Of a DNA stretch of 64,000 nucleotides, positions 57,593 through 64,000 are shown in pieces (the stretch's first letter is position 1; each line of letters begins with the position of its first letter). The position numbers were made by a program, and so were the translations under genes. The notes under the pieces were generated by a model. It had not been told where the DNA came from. It did not search any database and was given only the letters and a program-made list of their open reading frames with translations. Origin of the DNA: Ananas comosus (lineage: Eukaryota; Streptophyta; Magnoliopsida; Poales; Bromeliaceae); NCBI RefSeq assembly GCF_001540865.1, contig NW_017893436.1, positions 1 to 64,000 on the forward strand. Reading direction: 5' to 3'.

Positions 57593-57744
57593 TAGATCGA
57601 CCGTCCCTAGCGCAAGTGGCAAAAGGCTTGATGGTTGGTATCCGAGATTCCAAGTTCGAATCCTAGTTGATTACATTTCTTGCTAAATTTATTTCTAAAT
57701 GAAATAAACGAAACGGATAGCTTGCTACCTATCTATCTCAAAAA
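57593..57744 (+). mobile_element. tRNA-derived SINE, copy 1
   Basis: The head has an A-box-like TAGCGCAAGTGG and a B box GTTCGAATCC, the Pol III promoter of tRNA-type SINEs. It ends CTATCTATCTC plus A's. The 13-base TSD AATAAAGTTTGAT is at 57,580-57,592 and 57,745-57,757. Confidence 0.9.
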
Positions 57745-57918
57745 AATAAAGTTTGATCTTAATTGGTTCAGTTCAGAAAAATCTCACTTCTGTTTAATTT
57801 GCAACTAGATCAAATTTTGTATTTTCCATTTTTTACCACATTTTTTTAGAAAAATTTGTTCAATACCTTTCCAAATAACTCTAATTTGGTGAAAACTTCT
57901 TAACATTTTGGAATTTCA

Positions 57919-58067
57919 CCGACCGTCCCTAGAACAAGTGGCAAAGGACTTGGTGGTTGGTACCCAAGACCCAAATTCGAATTCTAGTTGATTCATATTT
58001 TCAGCTAAATTTATTTCTAAATGAAATAAATGAAGCGGGTAGCGTGCTACCTATCTCTCAAAAAAAA
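57919..58067 (+). mobile_element. tRNA-derived SINE, copy 2
   Basis: Same family as copy 1 (CGACCGTCCCTAG..., TTCGAATTCTAGTTG, tail CTATCTCTCAAAAAAA). The TSD is ACATTTTGGAATTTCA at 57,903-57,918 and the same less one T at 58,068-58,082. The B box has GAATTC where copy 1 has GAATCC. Confidence 0.9.
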
Positions 58068-58082
58068 ACATTTGGAATTTCA

Positions 58083-58453
58083 TATTTGTGCTTAAAAGTA
58101 TGAAATTATTTAAAAAATTCCTTATAGAGCTAAGACTTCGTCATGTTTAATTAGGTACCACTCGCTCTAAATAACAACTTTATCATTCAATTCGTTCTCA
58201 CCAGTGCCCTCACAAATTTTCTAGCGTTGATATATGGAGATCCTCTCAAATATCACATGTACATTATGAAATATCCTCCTAAATTTAACATTTTTTATGA
58301 AAATCTTCTTAATTTTTCTTCCCTAAAAATCAAAATGATTTTTGTTAATCAAATTAAAGATTTTATCCGATTTATTGATGATTCCATCAAATTCAATAAT
58401 TTTAATTACTTCATAGCAAAATTTAAAATATTAATGAGTAATATTTAACAAAG
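58083..58453. other. AT-rich DNA, nothing recognised
   Basis: A 73-residue open frame at 58,227-58,448 is isoleucine/asparagine/lysine rich, as expected from AT-rich sequence by chance. No gene, RNA or repeat structure is seen. Confidence 0.5.
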
Positions 58454-58685
58454 TGTTAGGGCCGATAATAAATTGCCATGTGGCATATCGGTGCATGGTT
58501 CAGCCCGGACCTTTAGGAGCCAAGATTAAAGGGATTTTGGTGCACCAGGAGTATTGACAAATTAATAGTAGTAACCGCAAGTCATAACTGCAAGCGGTTA
58601 TGTGCGGTTTTGATCGGCTTGAAGTAGCCCGCAAAACTAGGAAAGTGGCCGATCATGAAGCAATAATTGATCAGTAAGGGCGGAC

Positions 58686-58693
58686 TATAAATA
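58686..58693 (+). promoter_or_regulatory. TATA box of the 58,454 LTR
   Basis: TATAAATA within GGACTATAAATAGGC, about 230 bases into the LTR, is a good plant core promoter match. Confidence 0.5.
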
Positions 58694-58969
58694 GGCAAAT
58701 AACACCCAAAAAAGAAGTCTTTTTTTTCGAGAATAGAAGACCACTTTTATTTCATCTACATTTTCTTTGCATTTTCTAGGAGTAGTCTACTTGTAATCTT
58801 TTCCTTTTTCGCATCTACTGCTTTTCGTAGGAGTAGTTTTAAGTCAAATTTTTAGAGTCTGTATGCCCTGAAGGCACACTGGCATTTGTACTAGTTTTCA
58901 GATTTAATTCCAATATATAAAGACATTCGCCTCTTTCAGCCGACCAATTACTGTGCATTTCATCCATTC

Positions 58970-61496
58970 TGTCACGCCCCGAAATCGCTACCAATTCGGT
59001 CCGGTTCTAGCGCGTCGAACAGACGCCGAATGAACAGCACTTCCCCTGTCCGTCCAAGGCTCAACAATCTGATCAAGTACAATTAAGCGCCCAGGGAATG
59101 CTTAAATAACATACATGATCGAACGCGATGCATGCAAGTGCAATACATCTAAGAGCAAGAACCACAAGTAATATACTAGTGTATAAAGAGAGATAGTCTA
59201 ACTATTACAACCATTCAACATTTACATCATTTGAATATATTACATTTCTATCTTCCAAAATGTAAATACATGTTTGTTTCAAATACAAGTAGCTCTCTAA
59301 CAACTATCCAAAACATATAGTACACGAGATACTCTAATGCATAAAGGGAAGCTACTAACTAGGCTCACTTAGGGCGCTATGCCCTTGCCGCGATCCTCGC
59401 TCGGCTCGCCTCTGTGTGTACCTGTACCCCAAAACCACACGGGGTGAGAACTATATAAATATAGTTCCCAGTGGGTTCGGCCGCCGACGCCGCCGGTTTT
59501 CCCACTAGGTCTAAGCTGGCACAGATAGAGAGATAGATAGATATATAGGAAATAAACTGCAACTACTCTATCATGCCATCAATGATGACAATGCATGCAA
59601 CAACTACGATCATGCTAGAATCATGTCATGAGTATATAAAGATGCATAGCAATGTAATCTACAACATACACTATGTCTACTCAAGGTAATAATGCAAGTC
59701 TACTATGCATTTCATGTTTATTACCCAATCTACTTGGTTGACCCGTAGGTTAACCCTCGACTCACTCTCAATCTCATAGGTGAGGAGAAGCTGCACTCGC
59801 ACACCGAGACCGTCTGCGGGACAACTACGTCTGCCCCTAGTGAAGTACTCCGGAGACTCGTGCCTCGGTGGAGCGACCACCGACAAGCAAAACAGACTAG
59901 TGAGTATGATCGAATCCTCACAAGAGAATACACTGTCTACTAGGGTCAATGTGCCTCTGCTACACAATCATGATATATAATCAAGGTTGGGACCTCTACT
60001 ATCCCTAGGTTCATGTCAAGTTTACTACTCTAGACTCGATGTCACTCGTTCAGTCATTGTAGTAAATGTCTTGATTATTCTACATGCCATTCGTTCATGT
60101 CATAGTGCTTCTACCACACTAGTTCAATGCCACTCTACTAGGCTAAGTCTAAGTTCGGCTCTTTATGCCATTATAAGATTCACATGTCACAAGACCCAAT
60201 CCTCATGCTACCCTAGTCTAGATGTTCAACTCATAAGTACACTACTAAGAAGCATGCAAGGAAAAGAAAATATACATCTATTAATCCTATAATGCAATAT
60301 GATCAACATTTATGTAACTTAGACATAAAAAGAAACCCGGATGTTCCGGAACGACACCCCCCACCTTTTGTGTATACGGAGGCTCTAGAAATGCGCTTCA
60401 GCGTCCTTTACGACGAAGCCTCGATCCTCTTGGTCCAAATGGTGCTCAATTGGCCTTGTTTTGCCGATAGTTCTTGATCCGCTTGACGAATCGAAATTCC
60501 GACTTCGCCCCCGCATTTCGTTACCTAGCAATTAGGTTAACATGGTCTCAAATGAGATCAAACTCATACTTTACCAAAAATCCTATTTTAGTGCCCTAGG
60601 GTTAGCATCAAGCTAAACCCATCTCAAAACCCTAGATTCTAACTCCAATCTTGCCCTTCATGGTGCTAGGGATCCATTTGATCCCATCCTAGGAGCTAAA
60701 ACCCAAAAATCCCAAATTTCATAAGCTAGGGTTAGAAGCTTACCTCTAGGTTAGCTCAAAAGAGAGAAGAGAGGAAGAGGGAGAGGTCCAAAGCCTTCCT
60801 TTTCTTGGTCTCCTTCTTCTCCTTCCTTTTCCTCCTTCTTTTTCTTCTTTTTTCTCCTTCTTTTTTTTTTTTCTTCTTCACTTCTAGAGAGAGAGAGAGC
60901 AAGATAGTGTGAGTGAGGGAGAGAGGGAAATGAGAGGCTGAAGGAGAGAGAGGGACCACAAGCCCTCATATTGTAACAATATCCAACTAGCCCCCTCCAT
61001 TTTCCATCTCCTGTACAGCCCTTACTGGGCGTTCTGCGCGCGGAGGGACCGGTCTCCCCGACTTGGGACCGGTCCCCGAGAGCTTCAGCTCGGGTCACGC
61101 GTTCGGGTACCGGTCTCTCCCAGAGAGACCGGTCCTCGGGAGACCAGTTCTTTCCTAAGAGATCGGTTCCCGAGAGCTGGGATTTCAGGACTTAACCAAT
61201 TTTTGGCTTTTCTCGCTGGGATCACGTTCGGGAACCGGTCCCTCCTTACCAGGGACCGGTTGCCTCAAGCAACCCCGCAACGCCAGCTGATGGGACCGGT
61301 CGTTCCCCGCCAGGGACCGGTCCCCGAGAGCAATTTTGCTCCAGTGCAGGTTTTGCACTATTTGCTCTCGTGGACTCATTTTCAATGCACTTTTGGTGAT
61401 TTTAATACCTTTGGCTTTTCCAAAGTACACCACACGACCCTTGGTTGATTCGGGGTGAAGTCAAATCCTCGTATTTCGAGAATTCACTTCCTCACA
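58970..61496 (-). mobile_element. Solo gypsy LTR related to gypsy1/gypsy2
   Basis: It runs TGTCACGCCCCGAAATC to CTTCCTCACA. CATTC at 58,965-58,969 and 61,497-61,501 is a perfect TSD. It is 2,527 bases. It shares CCGAATGAACAGCAC-type ends with the gypsy LTRs and has its own ACCGGT array at 61,040-61,330. No internal region is present, so it results from LTR-LTR recombination. Confidence 0.92.
61040..61330. repeat. GGGACCGGTCCC palindrome array in solo LTR
   Basis: About eight ACCGGT cores plus ACCAGT and ATCGGT variants, again 165-455 bases from the LTR start on its own strand. Confidence 0.85.
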
Positions 61497-61755
61497 CATT
61501 CGGCTCAGTCAGCCGAACTTGCTTTACAGTAAGAGTTTTCGAACTCGGTTAATCCGATCTCTCATCAGCCGAATTGCTTGATCCGTCGAAGGGCGCAAGC
61601 TTCGAGGGTCATCACGTAAAGCCGGATTTATTTCCTGCATGTTTCCCTAGGAAGGCCATTGACCGGATCAACGGCTGAGGAATTTGGCTCATAGTAATTT
61701 TTGACACGCCCGATGGGACACATTTAGGTAAATTTCTATTCTTACAGGGATTATG

Positions 61756-64000
61756 TGTCACGCCCCGGGACCCAGCGGAAGCCCGCCTGGCGTGTGCCCA
61801 AACCCGCCATATGTCTAAAACATACAAGGCGTCTAAACAAAGCGATAAATGAAGTAGTAAAAAGAGAACAATTAGGAGTATCAGAGCAAGTATATATATC
61901 TAGATGCTACAATAGAGGAAAAGAACCATATACTAAAATCCACTAGAAGAAACATAAAGTAATACAATAAGAATCCTAAAAACGAAAGCTAAACGAAGTA
62001 CACAGGTGGTCTCTATACATGGTACAAAACTCTCTCTCTCACAAAAACCAAAAAGGAAGAGAGTTACCACCAGGAGCAACAGCAAGCTCTGCTATCTAGC
62101 CATGCGACTCACTTGCCGCGATCCCGTGCCTCCGCCGGTGCTGAAGGCTCTGAGAGAAACCATAAAACAGAGGGCGTGAGAACTATTAAATAATAGTTTC
62201 CAGTGGGCAATTACTGACTTCAGTGAAATGCGCCACTAGGTCCAAAAGCTACAAAAGAGGGTTAGTACAAGTATAAACGAAAGCGAAATAATGAACAAAT
62301 ATATAACCATGAGTACTATTCTACCATGATATCTCTACTTAGCATGAACTGTATAAGTAATACAGCAACTACAACAAGTATGTACATGAATGTGACTAAC
62401 ATGTATAAGCATGAGTATGCAACCAACACGATGTCCTCGATGCAAATAGTAAAGATGTCATTATTTACTATTCTAGTCAATGTCCACTTGTCATTTTAAC
62501 TGTTAAAAGTTTAATCTTATAAGACCCACCCGAAGGCTGTGTGGCCTGTAAGACCCACCGGTAGGCTGTCTGGCAGGTGCCGTGCCTAATGGCCCCATGG
62601 TAGTCAGCATTCCCACTCTTAGGAATGAGCCTTTCCCACGGCAATCTACTTCGGCGCCCAATCCCGCACGGCAAAAATGTATCGCGATGGCTAACTCCGG
62701 AGTGCTGGCTTATAGGGAACGACCCTCACAAGCATGTGCGAATGAGCACAATGGCAAGCATGCGTATAAATCTGTCTCAAGTCTCAAGTCCTCATGTCTA
62801 TGAACATGGAATGTATCGAATGTCACAAAGGCCTATCACTATGTCATCATGTCTCTAACATGGAATATAGTCGATGTCCAATGGCCTATCACTATTTCTC
62901 TATGTTGCATTTTCATAGTTTACTAGTTTCAAATGCCCCTTTATGACATTTTTGTTCAACGAGTCCAAGCATGATAATTATGTTCATGAATACATCATTC
63001 TAACCATTTCTAGCATAAGAGACATGTTCTCAACTTGAAAAGATGCACACCTTTCACATGCATGCAGTCTACACATATAGCTCTACTATATAGAGTGATA
63101 TTTATCTTACACATAGCACATGCGTTTCAAGGGTTCTAAAATTTCCATAAATCCTATCTAGCATTGATTTGCATTCAAAAAGACTTTACGACGAGTATGT
63201 AATGCATAAGGGCCATTTTGCCCTGTTTCCATAAAGTCAAACCCACCATAGATAGCGAAACCCTTCGTAAGCTCCGACGAAGTTGTCCACTAGCCTCCTA
63301 GCACCCTAAAGATGTAGGAACAAGAATTACACAATCGAAACGAACATCAAAAGCTCAAACTTTAACCATCTAAGCATAGAGGGCATAACTCACCTCTTGT
63401 GATGAAATCCCTCCCCAAGCTTCCAAAGAGAGCAAGAACCCTTCCAACCCAACCTAGAGGAAGGTTCTAAACCCATCAATTAGGTCTCCAATCCCTCAAA
63501 TCAAAAATTTCCAAAATAAACCCTAAATCTCAAATCTAGGGTTTCATCTCCCAAAATCTACCAAAAATAGGTCTAGATGGGAGAAACAAGTAACTAACCT
63601 CAAGAGAAGATCCAAACCAAGCTCAAAATGCTTTAGGGTTGAAGATTGATCCTCTATCAAGCTCCTAGCCTAAGCCCCAAGTCTCCAATGGTGAGCAAAA
63701 TGGAGAGGAAGATGCTCCAAGCCTTAAGATCTTGCTCTCCTCCAACTTCTTCTTCTTCTTCTTCTCCTTCTCTTTCTCTCTCTAGAGTGAGTGTGAGGGA
63801 GTGAAATGAGGGTGAGAGGGGGAGGAAAGGCTCTATAAGCCTTCAAATGTAACAAAATCCACCTAGGTCCCTAAAAAATGCAACCTGTGCACTGCTCGGT
63901 CTGGGCAGTTTTCGTGCTGAGGGACCGGTCTCCCCGACACCTAGGACCGGTCTCTCGGCCTGCCCCGCAAAACCAATGTTCGGGAACCGGTCTCTCCCCG
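61756..64000 (-). mobile_element. Partial gypsy LTR running out of the window
   Basis: It begins TGTCACGCCCCGGGACCCAG at 61,756 (LTR end on the minus strand). The order matches other gypsy LTRs here: a segment near 62,600-62,760 like the solo LTR in the hAT, a pyrimidine-rich leader at 63,745-63,785, and an ACCGGT array beginning at 63,918. The missing part should be a few hundred bases. Whether it is solo or belongs to an element cannot be seen. Confidence 0.8.
63918..64000. repeat. Start of another ACCGGT palindrome array
   Basis: GGGACCGGTCTCC, AGGACCGGTCTCTCGG and GGAACCGGTCTCTCC occur in the last 83 bases. The array continues beyond the window. Confidence 0.8.

Larger units (their letters stand above)
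58454..61755 (+). mobile_element. Gypsy LTR fragment with leader, interrupted by a solo LTR
   Basis: It begins TGTTAGGGCC at 58,454 and has a TATA box at 58,686-58,693. It continues to 58,969, then from 61,502 to ~61,755 after the nested LTR. TTTTTGACACGCCCGATGGG at ~61,698 resembles the leader motif common in Tat-lineage gypsy elements. The LTR end and primer site are not clear, and the right part is cut off by the LTR at 61,756. Lineage is an inference. Confidence 0.5.

Overview
This is a transposon-dominated plant nuclear window with no intact host gene. Ty3/gypsy Del/Tekay-type chromovirus elements, Ty1/copia elements, TRIMs, CACTA, hAT and Mutator-like elements, tRNA-derived SINEs and a tRNA-iMet primer site (TGGTATCAGAGC) together indicate an angiosperm. 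The style of the LTRs suggests a monocot; pineapple (Ananas) is a guess from memory and not proven by the sequence.

Main result: from about 1,340 to 54,481 the sequence reads as ONE very long LTR (called L0, family X, ending in GGGCGTGACA) split repeatedly by nested insertions, most of which can be delimited by target-site duplications (TSDs). Level 1 insertions into L0: a solo LTR of the same family (L1, 2,181-13,573, TSD ATTCT); a hAT-type element (14,231-17,877, TSD CGTAAAAC); a CACTA element (18,865-26,792, TSD ACT); and a complete but dead gypsy element on the minus strand (gypsy2, 27,114-53,603, TSD TCTGC). Level 2: L1 holds a truncated copia element (copia1) and an inverted family-X LTR (B); the hAT holds a solo gypsy LTR (15,004-17,636, TSD GTGTA); gypsy2 holds gypsy1 (27,416-37,552), copia2 (38,669-44,600, TSD CCCCC) and a complete TRIM (51,019-51,594, TSD TTACC). 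Level 3: a 5S-rRNA-derived TRIM solo LTR inside gypsy1 integrase (34,303-34,468, TSD GAAAA) and a TRIM solo LTR inside B (8,785-8,937, TSD AAGGA).

Coding content is retroelement gag/pol plus one captured host fragment. Gypsy1 and gypsy2 carry recognisable but broken gag, protease, reverse transcriptase, RNase H, integrase and chromodomain-like regions. Copia2 carries an intact 665-residue Gag but no pol. The CACTA element carries spliced pieces of the autophagy gene ATG2.

Left edge (1-1,322): a foldback-type TIR element with nested palindromes. Right edge (54,482-64,000): AT- and CT-rich DNA with a MULE-type MITE, a possible Helitron 3' end, two tRNA-derived SINEs with clear TSDs, a gypsy LTR fragment interrupted by a solo LTR (58,970-61,496, TSD CATTC), and an LTR on the minus strand that leaves the window.

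The least explained signal is a set of short-palindrome arrays at matching promoter-proximal places in unrelated LTRs: GGGACCGGTCCC in several gypsy families, GTACCGGTAC in copia2 and GGGCGCCC in copia1.
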